Shown: positions 1 through 8,825, counted from the stretch's first letter. The stretch: DNA of 13,466 nucleotides from Nostoc cf. edaphicum LEGE 07299 (GCF_015207245.1 NZ_JADEXF010000011.1:1-13466), one strand, 5' to 3'. Notes: generated by a model from the letters alone, not told the origin. Numbers and translations: made by a program.

Positions 1-109
1 CGCCAACGCAGCACTTCTTCAAACTGTCTGCGTATCAAATAAAACTATTATCCAGAAACTTTTAAGAGAATTTATCGGTCTGGTTCTCCAAATTCTGCAA
101 AAATCAACC

Positions 110-1537
110 ATGTCATCTTCTGCTCAAGGTATTCCCGGATTACCCGATTTGACGCATCCAGTTGAGCTTGTTCAATTTGGAACCCAGGCGCTCAAAGCTT
201 CACTGTTATTAGTATTTTTGGTCGTAGCTTTGGGAGTTGCGATCGCACTTATCAGTTTTTCTCTGCGTCGCAGCCAGCCGGAACAATTTATATTCATCGG
301 TGAATGGGCTGTTCGTTATTCCCAACTGCTGCGGGGATTACAGCATTTAACTCTAGTATTAGTCCTGTTAGTTCCGGGATTTTTTCTCTGTTCGACTTTG
401 AGCAATCGTTATCACTACTGGGAACAAACAAAGGTGGCTCAAGTAGCTGAAAGTGTCGCAGGTGAAAAACTCGAACAATTTGCGCCTCAAGTCCGCTACT
501 CGATTCAAGAGCCATACTCCTATAACACTCAAGTCAATGGCAAAATTGTCAAGGTAAATGAGACACGACAAATCAACCGCTTCTTAACGTTGGCTGGTTC
601 GCAAATTCAAGTCAAGCTTGACCAAAGTGTAGATGTTCCAGGCCGCAGTTCAATTTATCAAGTAAATTACACTGCTGATTATAAAGTAGTTAACCAACTC
701 AAGGATATTAATAATTTTTTCTTTGAAACACCGCCACCTAATGGCTACACACTGCTTGCTAGCTACAAAGTAGAGCGTAACGGTACTAGGCTACAACAAA
801 CTAATCCGGGAGACTATGGCTTTCCCTTCCAGCTGCAACCAGGAGAAGAAACTACCTTTCGAGTTACCTATCAGGCTCAAGGCGGGCCTCGCTGGGTTTA
901 TAGTGCAACGGGACAGTTGCTTTCTAATTTTCGCCTCACAGCAATTGCTAACTTTGCCCCGGCTGATTTTGCTAGTGGTGTTGTACCGAATGAGATTAAA
1001 GTTAACGGACGCAGTACTCAATTTACTTGGATATTTGACGATAATGTTTCAGTCAAAAATCCCTTTGGAGTCTTTACCAATACTGAACCCATTCGTCACA
1101 CGGGGATCATTCCGCGGCTTTTATTGCTAGCACCAGCAATATTTTTGTGGTGGATATTATTGTTATATTTGTCACTGCCAATGAGTTTTAGAAATATTGC
1201 GATCGCTGGTAGTATTTTCTTTGCTTGTCTGTTGACTTTGACCTATCTAGCTCGCGTTATCAATGCTCAGTTGGCTTGGACTTTAATTTCCATCATTTTA
1301 CTAATTTTAACATGGGGATTGGGAGCTAGCCGCAGTGCTTCCTTGGCTGCGATCGTCGCCACTATTGCTGGAGCAGTGCTACCTATTTTTGGATTATTAG
1401 TACCGTTTAGCGGACTAACCCTTAGTTTAGCGGGTTTGCTTTCAGCGGTTTGGCTAGCAGTTCGTCACTGGTATGGCTGGTACAGTTTGCACCCAGAAGA
1501 TCAAAGATTGCAGACTCAGAAAAATGCTAAAGATTAA
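110..1537 (+). CDS. Multi-spanning membrane protein with large extracytoplasmic domain (CreD-like topology)
   Basis: The 475-residue protein has two N-terminal hydrophobic segments (about residues 30-51 and 79-97), a polar domain of about 235 residues (about 98-335), and five closely spaced hydrophobic segments (about 335-357, 361-383, 388-405, 410-432, 436-452), then a short charged tail. The polar domain is rich in beta-type strands and has no cysteine cluster or catalytic motif I recognise. It probably lies outside the plasma membrane. Large external domain plus a C-terminal bundle of five helices recalls the CreD inner-membrane family, but I see no diagnostic CreD motif, so that link rests on topology only. 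The ATG at 110 has no good Shine-Dalgarno sequence, which is common in cyanobacteria. Two tiny ORFs follow on the same strand. Function is unknown; the coding call itself is secure from length and coherent topology. Confidence 0.85.
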   Translation: MSSSAQGIPGLPDLTHPVELVQFGTQALKASLLLVFLVVALGVAIALISFSLRRSQPEQFIFIGEWAVRYSQLLRGLQHLTLVLVLLVPGFFLCSTLSNRYHYWEQTKVAQVAESVAGEKLEQFAPQVRYSIQEPYSYNTQVNGKIVKVNETRQINRFLTLAGSQIQVKLDQSVDVPGRSSIYQVNYTADYKVVNQLKDINNFFFETPPPNGYTLLASYKVERNGTRLQQTNPGDYGFPFQLQPGEETTFRVTYQAQGGPRWVYSATGQLLSNFRLTAIANFAPADFASGVVPNEIKVNGRSTQFTWIFDDNVSVKNPFGVFTNTEPIRHTGIIPRLLLLAPAIFLWWILLLYLSLPMSFRNIAIAGSIFFACLLTLTYLARVINAQLAWTLISIILLILTWGLGASRSASLAAIVATIAGAVLPIFGLLVPFSGLTLSLAGLLSAVWLAVRHWYGWYSLHPEDQRLQTQKNAKD

Positions 1538-1579
1538 ATGATTCCGCTATGATTAGCGAAGTTTTAGCGTGGGCCATTT

Positions 1580-1687
1580 ATGGATAACGATTTACTCGCT
1601 TTCTTTGCGGCTGCTGGGTTACTCATTCTTTATCTTATCTTCTCAGCTTTAACTGAAATGGGGACTAAATTGCCTTGGAACAAATAA
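1580..1687 (+). CDS. Possible 35-residue single-span membrane microprotein
   Basis: An ATG-to-TAA ORF of 35 codons begins MDNDLLAFFAAAGLL and ends TKLPWNK. Residues 5-24 form one uninterrupted hydrophobic helix, and the tail carries two lysines, the layout of the small single-helix subunits found around photosynthetic and NDH complexes. I do not recognise it as any named Psb, Pet, Psa or Ndh subunit. It starts 42 bases after the preceding gene's stop on the same strand. A short imperfect hairpin (CGCTA/TAGCG, 1545-1558) lies in the gap, followed by GTTTT, and could be a weak terminator. No strong ribosome binding site is visible. A chance ORF remains possible because of the length. Confidence 0.4.
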   Translation: MDNDLLAFFAAAGLLILYLIFSALTEMGTKLPWNK

Positions 1688-1792
1688 GCTGATGGGCTAA
1701 AAAGTTTACACTTCTAAACCTCATTGGGGTTGGAAAAAAAGTAACCATCCTTTAGGCTTGGTTAATATATTTATTGTTCGAGATAGTACCAA

Positions 1793-1903
1793 ATGCGCGA
1801 TCCCCAAAATAACCACATTAAAGTTGAACCGGCAACCCTCGTTTTGATTGTATCTGTCTTAATACTCTTGCCTCTGCTAGTTGTTGGTTTTTTCTCGCAG
1901 TAA
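1793..1903 (+). CDS. Possible 36-residue single-span membrane microprotein
   Basis: A 36-codon ORF encodes a polar N-terminus (MRDPQNNHIKVEPAT) and then one long hydrophobic segment (residues 15-34) ending in FFSQ. The charged head, single helix and minimal tail give a textbook signature of a bitopic microprotein. It follows the 35-residue ORF by about 105 bases on the same strand. No clear Shine-Dalgarno sequence precedes the ATG. I cannot assign it to a named photosystem, cytochrome b6f or NDH subunit. The clean topology argues for coding; the small size keeps confidence moderate. Confidence 0.4.
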   Translation: MRDPQNNHIKVEPATLVLIVSVLILLPLLVVGFFSQ

Positions 1904-1972
1904 AGTTATACCAATTTGAAAAATGATTGCGACAGATGGAAAACTGAAACACTTATCCAATGGATGTTTCAC

Positions 1973-2000
1973 AATCTAAAATCTAAAATCTAAAATCCAA
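1973..2000 (+). repeat. Heptameric short tandem repeat (AATCTAA)n
   Basis: Three exact AATCTAA units and one AATCCAA unit lie head to tail. Heptameric short tandemly repeated repetitive (STRR) sequences are a known trait of Nostoc-type genomes. This one sits between the last small ORF and the 3' end of the aminotransferase gene. The DNA just upstream (about 1904-1972) resembles dispersed Nostocales intergenic sequence, by recollection only. Confidence 0.85.
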
Positions 2001-2030
2001 AATGGTATTAGCCCGATGCTCTTTTTCTCA

Positions 2031-2057
2031 GGTGCGTTAAGCTACTGCTAACGCACC
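2031..2057. repeat. Perfect inverted repeat, 3' of the aminotransferase gene
   Basis: GGTGCGTTA and TAACGCACC form a 9-bp perfect stem around a 9-base centre; AGC and GC(T) can extend it with one bulged base. It lies 12 bases beyond the stop of the minus-strand aminotransferase gene, so it may protect or end that transcript. No U-run follows on either strand, so a classical intrinsic terminator is not supported. Similar GGTGCGTTA-type hairpins are dispersed in cyanobacterial intergenic DNA. Confidence 0.6.
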
Positions 2058-2068
2058 ATATATCAAAG

Positions 2069-3217
2069 CTACTTAGGTAAAACCTGCCGTAGTGCTGCTA
2101 AAAGTTGGTCAACGCTTTCCTTTCGACTATTAAAGCCCATCAATCCGACGCGCCAAACTTTACCAGCAAGTTCGCCAAGACCACCGCCAATTTCAATATT
2201 ATGTTCATTGAGTAACTGCCGAGCGATCGCTTTACCATCTACCCCGGCTGGAATGCGGACAGTGGTAAGCGTTGGCAATCTATACTCTTGCTCAACGTGC
2301 ATACTCAGTCCTAAATTCTCTAAACCTTCCCAGAGATATTCTACGTTCTTTTGATGCCGCTGCCAGGAATTTGCTAATCCCTCTTCTGCAAGCAAACGTA
2401 GTGCTTCCCGCAATGCATAGTATAAATTAATCGGTGCTGTGTGGTGATAGGTGCGTTCAGCACCCCAATACTTACCCAGCAACAACATATCTAAATACCA
2501 GTTTGCAACTTTCGTTTGCCGCTGTTGCAATTTCTCAACTGCACGCGCACTCATTGTAAAAGGAGAAGCACCAGGCGGGCAACCTAACCCTTTTTGGCTA
2601 CAACTATAAGCTAGGTCAACTCCCCAAGCATCCAAAAACAAGGGGACACCGCCCAAACTTGTCACCGTATCCACTAATAATAAAGTGCCAAATTCACGAC
2701 ACAAATCAGCGACCCCTTCCAAGGGTTGACGTGCGCCGGTGGAAGTTTCGGCATGAACTAGAGCTAAGATAGCAGGACGATGAGTTTTTAAGGCAGTTTG
2801 GAGTTCATCCAAGTTGAAAACTTGTCCCCAAGGTTTGGTAATGGTTCGCACATCAGCGCCATAACGTCCAGCCATATCCACGAGGCGATTACCAAAGTAA
2901 CCAGCTACACCAATTAAAACTACATCACCGGGTTCTACAGCATTGGCGATGGTTGCTTCCATTGCGGCCGTTCCCGTACCGCTGACTGCAATGGTAAGTG
3001 AGTTTTCTGTTTGCCATACATAGCGTAGCAATGACTGAATTTCATCCATGAGTGCGAGAAAAGTTGGGTCAAGATGCCCAACGGGTGAAGTATTCATCGC
3101 TTGGAGAACTGTGGGATGGGCATTAGATGGCCCTGGCCCTAACAGCAGACGAGATGGGATTTCTAGCGGTGTGAGTTGCAAGCGCCCGGAGTCGTTAATT
3201 GAAATTGTTTGCGTCAT
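2069..3217 (-). CDS. Alanine/serine-glyoxylate aminotransferase family protein (class V PLP enzyme)
   Basis: A 382-residue fold-type I aminotransferase of class V. It probably moves the amino group of alanine or serine to glyoxylate, making glycine in the photorespiratory route in the cytoplasm. Visible family features are the N-terminal LLLGPGPSNAH motif (24-34), the phosphate-binding SGTGTAAME segment (79-87), Asp183 in LLLVDTVTS (pairs with the PLP ring nitrogen in this family), the Schiff-base Lys209 in AYSCSQKGLG, and Arg356 in WRVGLMG (substrate carboxylate). Length is full for the family. It closely resembles, from memory, the Nostoc alanine-glyoxylate aminotransferase of known structure. 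The sequence does not settle whether alanine or serine is the main donor. It is divergent from the giant exoprotein gene and appears monocistronic. Confidence 0.93.
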   Translation of the reverse strand: MTQTISINDSGRLQLTPLEIPSRLLLGPGPSNAHPTVLQAMNTSPVGHLDPTFLALMDEIQSLLRYVWQTENSLTIAVSGTGTAAMEATIANAVEPGDVVLIGVAGYFGNRLVDMAGRYGADVRTITKPWGQVFNLDELQTALKTHRPAILALVHAETSTGARQPLEGVADLCREFGTLLLVDTVTSLGGVPLFLDAWGVDLAYSCSQKGLGCPPGASPFTMSARAVEKLQQRQTKVANWYLDMLLLGKYWGAERTYHHTAPINLYYALREALRLLAEEGLANSWQRHQKNVEYLWEGLENLGLSMHVEQEYRLPTLTTVRIPAGVDGKAIARQLLNEHNIEIGGGLGELAGKVWRVGLMGFNSRKESVDQLLAALRQVLPK

Positions 3218-3249
3218 AAATCTCTCTTCATTTAGACGATACTTACCGG

Positions 3250-3276
3250 ATCATATAGGAATCCGATTTGATTCCT
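3250..3276 (-). promoter_or_regulatory. Candidate promoter/operator of the aminotransferase gene
   Basis: Read on the minus strand, TATGAT (3255-3250) is a reasonable -10 box. Just upstream of it, AGGAATC (3257-3263) and GATTCCT (3270-3276) form a perfect 7-bp inverted repeat with a 6-base spacer. The repeat therefore fills the -10 to -35 interval and is well placed for a dimeric regulator. No good -35 box is visible. The assignment is positional inference. Confidence 0.3.
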
Positions 3277-3376
3277 GAACTTACTTGTGTAGGGAGGGAA
3301 CAAGAAATCTGGGAATAGGGCATTGCAGAACAGTGGTATGAATTGAGGCAAGCAGGGGAAACTGGGGGACAATTTG

Positions 3377-3417
3377 GACGTTGCTAAATCATCCCGCAAA
3401 TATGCAACGTCGGGATG
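3377..3417. repeat. Two interleaved inverted repeats
   Basis: GACGTTGC (3377-3384) pairs perfectly with GCAACGTC (3404-3411), and CATCCCG (3390-3396) pairs perfectly with CGGGATG (3411-3417). The arms run A, B, A', B', so in RNA they would form a pseudoknot or two alternative hairpins sharing base 3411. The GACGTTGC/GCAACGTC core also resembles a dispersed Nostoc hairpin repeat, so this may be a degenerate copy rather than a dedicated control element. Confidence 0.55.
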
Positions 3418-3619
3418 TAAATATGTACTGAGTTTTTTGATCAAAAGTTTCAGCTACTTTCTATGCCCAAAATTTCTAAATCTTCATTAATTAAACTGGT
3501 GGATTTACCGAGGGAAAGGATTTATTTTATTCCTACATTGAAAGTGAAAGCAACTACAAGAAATGATCTGCAAAAAGTTTCATTTTTGCTGAATATCAGG
3601 GATTTACTCTTGGACAATT

Positions 3620-6600
3620 ATGATAAAGCATAGTAGCAATAAAAACTTTACTATACACAAAATATCTAACAGCATTAATATTAAACCAACTTTAGACTTG
3701 TATCCTACTCGTCTAGTTTTTATTGACCCACAGGTTGATGACTACCAAAGTTTGGTAATGGGTGTATTACCAGATACCTCAGTTGTAGTTTTAGATGCCA
3801 ACCAAGATGGCATTGAGCAAATTAGTCAAGTGCTGGAGTCTCATCAGGGAGTCAATAGTCTGCACATTGTTTCCCACGGCGCACCTGGGTGCATCTATTT
3901 GGGAAACAGTCAACTCAACAACGAAACACTCAATCATTACGCAGCCAAACTTATGGGTTGGGCAAATGCTTTGGGTGAAGATGCACAACTACTGCTGTAT
4001 GGTTGCAAAGTCGCTCAAAACGAGCCAGGTGTCTTGTTTATACGCTGTCTGAGCGAATTGACAGGTGCAGTAGTAGCTGCCTCTGATGACTTGACAGGGA
4101 GTGCTGCATTAGGTGGTGACTGGGAACTGGAGGTTTCTACAGCACCTATTGTTCCTCGTTTAGCGTTTGGGCAAGAAGTAATAACAGCCTACGCTTCAAT
4201 TCTACCTGTAGTTCTTGATGACAGCTTTGATAGTGATGGCAAAGTCACTACTGATATTGGTACTAATACCACTGACATAGCCTACAGCATTACCCTGCAA
4301 GACGATGGCAAGATTCTGGTAGGGGGAGTGAGTAATAATAACTTTGCTGTAGTACGTTACGACAGCAATGGTAGTCTCGACACCAGCTTTGGTACTGCTG
4401 GCAAGGTCACTACTAACTTGGGTAGTACTGACATAGCCTACAGCATTGCCCTGCAAGACGATGGCAAGATTCTGGTAGGGGGAGTGAGTAGTAGTAACTT
4501 TGCTGTGGTACGTTACAACAGCAATGGTAGTCTCGATACCAGCTTTGGTACTGCTGGCAAGGTTATTAATAACTTGGGCAGTAGTGACATAGCCTACAGC
4601 GTTGCCCTGCAAGACGATGGCAAGATTCTGTTAGCGGGAGTGAGTAATAGTAACTTTGCTGTTTTACGTTACAACAGCAATGGTAGTCTCGACACCAGCT
4701 TTGGTACTGCTGGCAAGGTCATTACTAACTTGGGCAGTACCGACATTGCTAGAAGCATTGCCCTGCAAGACGATAGCAAGATTCTGGTAGCGGGAGTGAG
4801 TAATAATAACTTTGCTGTGGTACGTTACAACAGCAATGGTAGTCTCGACACCAGCTTTGGTACTGCTGGCACGGTTATTAATAACTTGGGCAGTACTGAC
4901 ATAGCCTACAGCGTTAGCGTGCAAGACGATGGCAAGATTCTGTTAGTAGGAGTGAGTAATAATAACTTTGCTGTGGTACGTTACGACAGCAATGGTAGTC
5001 TCGACACCAGCTTTGGTACTGCTGGCAAGGTCATCACTAATTTGGGCGGTACTGACATAGCCTACAGCGTTAGCGTGCAAGCTAATGGCAAAATTATTGT
5101 GGCGGGTTCGAGTAAAAATAACTTTGCTGTTTTACGTTACAACAGCAATGGTAGTCTCGACACCAGCTTTGGTACTGCTGGCATTATCACTACTGATATC
5201 GGCATAAATACTATTGATAATGCTTATGCTCTTACCCAACACGATGGTACGATAATAGTCGCGGGAGTAAGCGCCAATAACTTTGCTGTGGCACGCTACA
5301 GGGTTAACCAAAATCCAGTGCTAGTGAAGGAAATCGCAGACAAAGAGATTCCAGAAGACATAAATTTCAACTTCACAATCTCAGATAGCTTCCAAGATCC
5401 AGATCCTGGAGACACTCTCACCTACACTGCGACTCTCGAAAACGGTGACTCTCTACCGAGTTGGTTAAGCTTCAATGATACTACTCAAACATTCAGTGGT
5501 ACTCCCTTAAATGAGAATGTAGGTAGCCTCAACATTAAAGTTACTGCTACGGATACTTATCTTGCTCAAATCAGTGATATTTTTGTACTCACCGTTAAGA
5601 ACGTCAACGATGCGCCAGAGGTATTTCAGGCGATCGCAGATAAACAAGCAACAGAAGACACAGTTTTCACCTTCATTATCTCAGACAACACCTTTAAGGA
5701 TGTTGATGCTGGCGACACTCTCACCTACACTGCCACTCTCGAAAACGACGATCCACTCCCCAGTTGGTTGAGTTTTAATGCTGCGACCAAAACCTTCAGT
5801 GGCAATCCCTTAAATGCAAACGTGGGTAGCCTCAACATTAAAGTTACTGCTAAAGATACTGCTGGCGCCCAAGCAAATGATGTTTTTGTACTCACCGTTA
5901 ACAACACCAACGATCCGCCAGAGCTATTTCAGGCGATCGCAGATAAACAAGCAACAGAAGACACACTTTTCAACTTCACTATCCCAGACAATACTTTCAT
6001 TGATATCGATGGCGATAGTCTCACATACACTGCTACTCTCGTCGAAAACGGCGATCCACTCCCCAGTTGGTTAAGCTTCAATGCTGCAACCAAAACCTTC
6101 AGTGGCACTCCCTTGAATGCAAACGTGGGTAGCCTCAACATTAAAGTTATCGCCACAGATCCAGCTCTTGCTCAAGTCAGTGATGTTTTTGTACTCACCG
6201 TTAATAACACTAACGATCCGCCAGAGGTGGGAAATGAAATTGCAGATCCAGAAACAACAGAAGACGCGGTTTTCAATTTCACTTTCTCAGAAGACGCCTT
6301 CATTGATATCGATGCTGGAGATAATCTCACCTACACTGCAACCTTGGAAAACGGCAATGCTCTGCCGAGTTGGTTGAGCTTTAATGCTAATACTAAAACC
6401 TTCAGTGGCACTCCCTTAAATGCAGACGTGGGTAGTCTGAATATTAAAGTTACTGCTACAGATACTTCTCTTGCTGAAGTCAGTGATGTGTTTGTACTCA
6501 CTGTTAAGAACGCTAATGATGCGCCAGAGGTAGTGAACGAAATTGCAAACCAAGAAGCAACAGAAGACACGGTTTTCAATTTCACTTTCTCAGAAGATAC

Positions 6601-8740
6601 CTTCATTGATGTCGATGCTGGCGACACTCTCACGTACACTGCCACTCTCGAAAACGGCGATCCACTCCCTAGTTGGTTGAGTTTTAATGCTGCTACCAAA
6701 ACCTTTAATGGTACTCCGTTAAATGCTGATGTGAGTAACTTCAACATTAAAGTTACTGCTAGGGATATTTTTGGAGTTGAAGTCAGCGATGATTTTGCAC
6801 TCACTGTTAAGAACGTTAACGATGCACCAGAGTTAGTTGAGGCGATCGCTAATCGAAAGGTAGTGATAAATACGCAGTTTAATTTCACTATCCCAGAAAA
6901 TTCTTTCATTGATATCGATGCTGGCGATAGCCTCACCTACACTGCTACTCTCGAAAACGGCGAGCCACTGCCCAGTTGGCTAACTTTTAATTCTGCTACC
7001 CAGAATTTTAGTGGTACTCCGACGATGGAGAATTTGGGTAATCAGAATATCAAAGTCACTGTTAAAGATATTTCTGGGGATGAAGTCAGTGATGTGTTTG
7101 TATTGACAGTTGCTAAGTTCAATAGCACACCACTTGTAGATCGGGCGATCGCTGACCAAAAAGCTACAGCAAAAACTACCTTCAACTTCACCATTCCTGA
7201 AAACACTTTTAGCGATGTGGATCTTGAAGATACCCTAACCTACACTGCTACCTTAGACAACGGCGACCCACTACCAAGTTGGTTAAGCTTCAATGCTAAT
7301 GAGCTTACCTTCAGCGGCACTCCTACGAATGATCATGTGGGTAGCTTGAATATTAAAGTCACCGCCACAGATCCGGCTCTTGCTGAAGTTAGTGATGTAT
7401 TTGCACTCACAATTGCTAAAGCTAACAATCCACCAATTGTAGATCGAGCGATCGCTGACCAAAAAGTTACGGCAGAAACTACCTTTAACTTCACCATCCC
7501 TGAAAACACCTTTAGCGATGTAGATATTGAAGATACCCTAACCTACACTGCTACCTTAGACAACGGCGGCCCACTACCCAGTTGGTTAAGCTTCAATCCT
7601 AATAAGCTTACTTTCAGCGGCGTTCCTACAAATAATAACTTGGGTAGCTTGAACATCAAAGTTACCGCCAAAGATTCGGTTGGGGCTGAAGTCAGTGATG
7701 TGTTTGCACTCACCGTTGCTCAAGGAATTACTGTTGAGACTGAATCAATCAGCCTACTCACAAGAATTACAGGTGATATCTTTACGATCAAAAATCAAGT
7801 TAATGGTGAAAAAGCCAAACTCTCAGTCAAGATTAAAAGCAACACCTCTGAAGAAGTCAATGAACTGGGTGTATTTGTCGTTGACGATGCAGAAGGTAAG
7901 GTTAATGGCGTAGCTCCTGGTGCTGCAAATTACACCGAACTAGCTCTCCAACGGGCAACACTGCTTCTTTCATCTCTTGCCAAACTACCCAATGGTTTTA
8001 ATCCCACTGACCTAAGCAGGTTACTGGAATTCAACTCTGAGAGCAACCTAAGATTTTATTTAATCCGTAGCAGCACTACTCAGGCGGTGCTATCTGGACA
8101 AACCCCGTTTTCTCAGGTGCTTTTTTCCTCGGATACGAATGTGGACGATACAGGGTTCTCTCTCAATTTTCAGAATTTGGTTGTCAACATTGCAGCAACA
8201 GACCAAGACCTACCTGTAGGTACTGGTCTTCAAGGAAAATATGAACCCGAACTAATTGATTTACGGGATGTGAAACAATTAGTGAAAGCCGAATTTGTAG
8301 TTCATAGAGAAGCAGCTTTTAATAACTTTGTCGGCTTTTATCAGATAACTGATGAGAATGGTGGTATCGATACCAATGGCGATGGTACAGCAGATGTGCT
8401 GGTTGGACAGGCAAGTTATACTCAAGCTGCTATTAGTAACCGTGTCGCTGGTATTGATTTGAGTGTGGCTAACGAAGGTACAGCAAGTTTTACAGGCACT
8501 TTCCAACCTGGTGCTATTTTCGTACCATTTATCATTGTTAATGCTGGGGCTGATGCAATTCTTGATAGCAATCCCAATAACGATCCGGCGGTTTACTTTT
8601 CCTTCTTGGGCGCTAACACTGACCAAGCAGATCATATTCGTCTGTTAGGGAATAACGCTTTTGGCTTTGAGGATTTGGCTAATGGCGGCGATCGAGATTA
8701 CAACGATTTGATTGTCCGAGTTAATTTGAGTATCGCCTAG
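3620..8740 (+). CDS. Giant modular exoprotein: DUF4347, 7 delta-60 propeller repeats, 8 cadherin/Ig-like repeats, DUF4114
   Basis: The 1706-residue protein is a probable secreted or surface factor. Residues about 31-190 are a DUF4347 domain with [10 protein letters not shown] (His86) and LLLYGCKVA (Cys129), an arrangement resembling the His/Cys pair of caspase-like clan CD peptidases. Residues about 200-561 hold seven delta-60 (DUF5122-type) repeats of about 52 residues, each with [15 protein letters not shown] and NFAVVRY motifs, the number needed for a closed seven-bladed beta-propeller. Residues about 565-1367 hold eight dystroglycan-type cadherin/putative-Ig repeats ([29 protein letters not shown]). 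Residues about 1370-1706 form the C-terminal DUF4114-type region with a calcium-loop-like DTNGDGTAD (about 1585-1593) and the hallmark [13 protein letters not shown] near the end. There is no Sec signal peptide. Related proteins usually leave by type I secretion, but no transporter gene lies in this window. The gene stands alone, with its own terminator downstream. Confidence 0.93.
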   Translation: MIKHSSNKNFTIHKISNSINIKPTLDLYPTRLVFIDPQVDDYQSLVMGVLPDTSVVVLDANQDGIEQISQVLESHQGVNSLHIVSHGAPGCIYLGNSQLNNETLNHYAAKLMGWANALGEDAQLLLYGCKVAQNEPGVLFIRCLSELTGAVVAASDDLTGSAALGGDWELEVSTAPIVPRLAFGQEVITAYASILPVVLDDSFDSDGKVTTDIGTNTTDIAYSITLQDDGKILVGGVSNNNFAVVRYDSNGSLDTSFGTAGKVTTNLGSTDIAYSIALQDDGKILVGGVSSSNFAVVRYNSNGSLDTSFGTAGKVINNLGSSDIAYSVALQDDGKILLAGVSNSNFAVLRYNSNGSLDTSFGTAGKVITNLGSTDIARSIALQDDSKILVAGVSNNNFAVVRYNSNGSLDTSFGTAGTVINNLGSTDIAYSVSVQDDGKILLVGVSNNNFAVVRYDSNGSLDTSFGTAGKVITNLGGTDIAYSVSVQANGKIIVAGSSKNNFAVLRYNSNGSLDTSFGTAGIITTDIGINTIDNAYALTQHDGTIIVAGVSANNFAVARYRVNQNPVLVKEIADKEIPEDINFNFTISDSFQDPDPGDTLTYTATLENGDSLPSWLSFNDTTQTFSGTPLNENVGSLNIKVTATDTYLAQISDIFVLTVKNVNDAPEVFQAIADKQATEDTVFTFIISDNTFKDVDAGDTLTYTATLENDDPLPSWLSFNAATKTFSGNPLNANVGSLNIKVTAKDTAGAQANDVFVLTVNNTNDPPELFQAIADKQATEDTLFNFTIPDNTFIDIDGDSLTYTATLVENGDPLPSWLSFNAATKTFSGTPLNANVGSLNIKVIATDPALAQVSDVFVLTVNNTNDPPEVGNEIADPETTEDAVFNFTFSEDAFIDIDAGDNLTYTATLENGNALPSWLSFNANTKTFSGTPLNADVGSLNIKVTATDTSLAEVSDVFVLTVKNANDAPEVVNEIANQEATEDTVFNFTFSEDTFIDVDAGDTLTYTATLENGDPLPSWLSFNAATKTFNGTPLNADVSNFNIKVTARDIFGVEVSDDFALTVKNVNDAPELVEAIANRKVVINTQFNFTIPENSFIDIDAGDSLTYTATLENGEPLPSWLTFNSATQNFSGTPTMENLGNQNIKVTVKDISGDEVSDVFVLTVAKFNSTPLVDRAIADQKATAKTTFNFTIPENTFSDVDLEDTLTYTATLDNGDPLPSWLSFNANELTFSGTPTNDHVGSLNIKVTATDPALAEVSDVFALTIAKANNPPIVDRAIADQKVTAETTFNFTIPENTFSDVDIEDTLTYTATLDNGGPLPSWLSFNPNKLTFSGVPTNNNLGSLNIKVTAKDSVGAEVSDVFALTVAQGITVETESISLLTRITGDIFTIKNQVNGEKAKLSVKIKSNTSEEVNELGVFVVDDAEGKVNGVAPGAANYTELALQRATLLLSSLAKLPNGFNPTDLSRLLEFNSESNLRFYLIRSSTTQAVLSGQTPFSQVLFSSDTNVDDTGFSLNFQNLVVNIAATDQDLPVGTGLQGKYEPELIDLRDVKQLVKAEFVVHREAAFNNFVGFYQITDENGGIDTNGDGTADVLVGQASYTQAAISNRVAGIDLSVANEGTASFTGTFQPGAIFVPFIIVNAGADAILDSNPNNDPAVYFSFLGANTDQADHIRLLGNNAFGFEDLANGGDRDYNDLIVRVNLSIA
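4217..5302 (+). repeat. Seven in-frame coding repeats with 156-bp period (delta-60 propeller)
   Basis: The AGCTTT of the DTSF motif recurs at 4223, 4385, 4541, 4697, 4853, 5009 and 5165. The last five intervals are exactly 156 bases; the first is 162 because unit 1 carries two extra residues. A stretch of about 40 bases around the [14 protein letters not shown] coding segment is identical or differs by one base among units 2-7, including at silent positions, which points to recent duplication or gene conversion. Confidence 0.95.
5312..7720 (+). repeat. Eight in-frame coding repeats with 303-bp period (cadherin/Ig-like)
   Basis: The AGTTGG of the PSWL motif recurs at 5459, 5762, 6065, 6368, 6671, 6974, 7277 and 7580; every interval is exactly 303 bases (101 residues). 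Unit 3 keeps this length although it has lost one residue (DIDGDS instead of DVDAGDT) and gained one (TLVENG instead of TLENG). Units 7 and 8 are the most alike, suggesting the latest duplication at the C-terminal end. Unit 1 is the most divergent. Confidence 0.95.
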
Positions 8741-8769
8741 TCTGAAGTAACTTGGTATAGGTGTAATAT

Positions 8770-8810
8770 AGCCTGTAAGCTTTATTGAACAATGAATACA
8801 GGCTTTTTTA
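8770..8810 (+). terminator. Intrinsic terminator of the giant exoprotein gene
   Basis: AGCCTGTA (8770-8777) and TACAGGCT (8797-8804) form a perfect 8-bp stem with a 19-base loop, followed directly by a run of T. It starts 30 bases after the stop codon. The loop is longer than usual, but stem and T-run are clear. Confidence 0.75.
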
Positions 8811-8825
8811 TAAAAAAGTCAAATA

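Larger units (their letters stand above)
3218..3619. other. Divergent intergenic region
   Basis: These 402 bases separate two divergent genes and should hold both promoters. No convincing protein gene is present; a 70-codon minus-strand ORF (3232-3444) shows no domain, motif or helix. Apart from the two inverted-repeat structures listed separately (3250-3276 and 3377-3417), I see only AT-rich DNA from 3420 to 3619, which would be the leader of the giant gene. Confidence 0.6.

Noticed and set aside
1..109. Partial upstream gene at the left edge
   Set aside because: No open frame with recognisable coding character enters the window; it is treated as upstream region of the first gene.
2031..2057. 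Hairpin as intrinsic terminator of the aminotransferase gene
   Set aside because: No T-run follows on the minus strand, so it is listed only as an inverted repeat.
3232..3444. 70-codon minus-strand ORF in the divergent intergenic region
   Set aside because: It has no motif, helix or ribosome binding site, and covers the expected promoter of the aminotransferase gene.
4202..4924. Long minus-strand ORFs opposite the propeller repeats (4202-4612 and 4664-4924)
   Set aside because: They are antisense shadows of the 156-bp coding repeat: their sequence is itself periodic and low in complexity, and the plus-strand frame has clear domain motifs.
6331..6936. 201-codon minus-strand ORF opposite the cadherin-like repeats
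   Set aside because: Repeats with a period divisible by three keep an antisense frame open over many units. The product has no domain and the plus strand encodes conserved repeats.
4217..7720. CRISPR array or satellite DNA
   Set aside because: Periods of 156 and 303 bases are in frame and encode recognisable domains; there are no short direct repeats with unique spacers.
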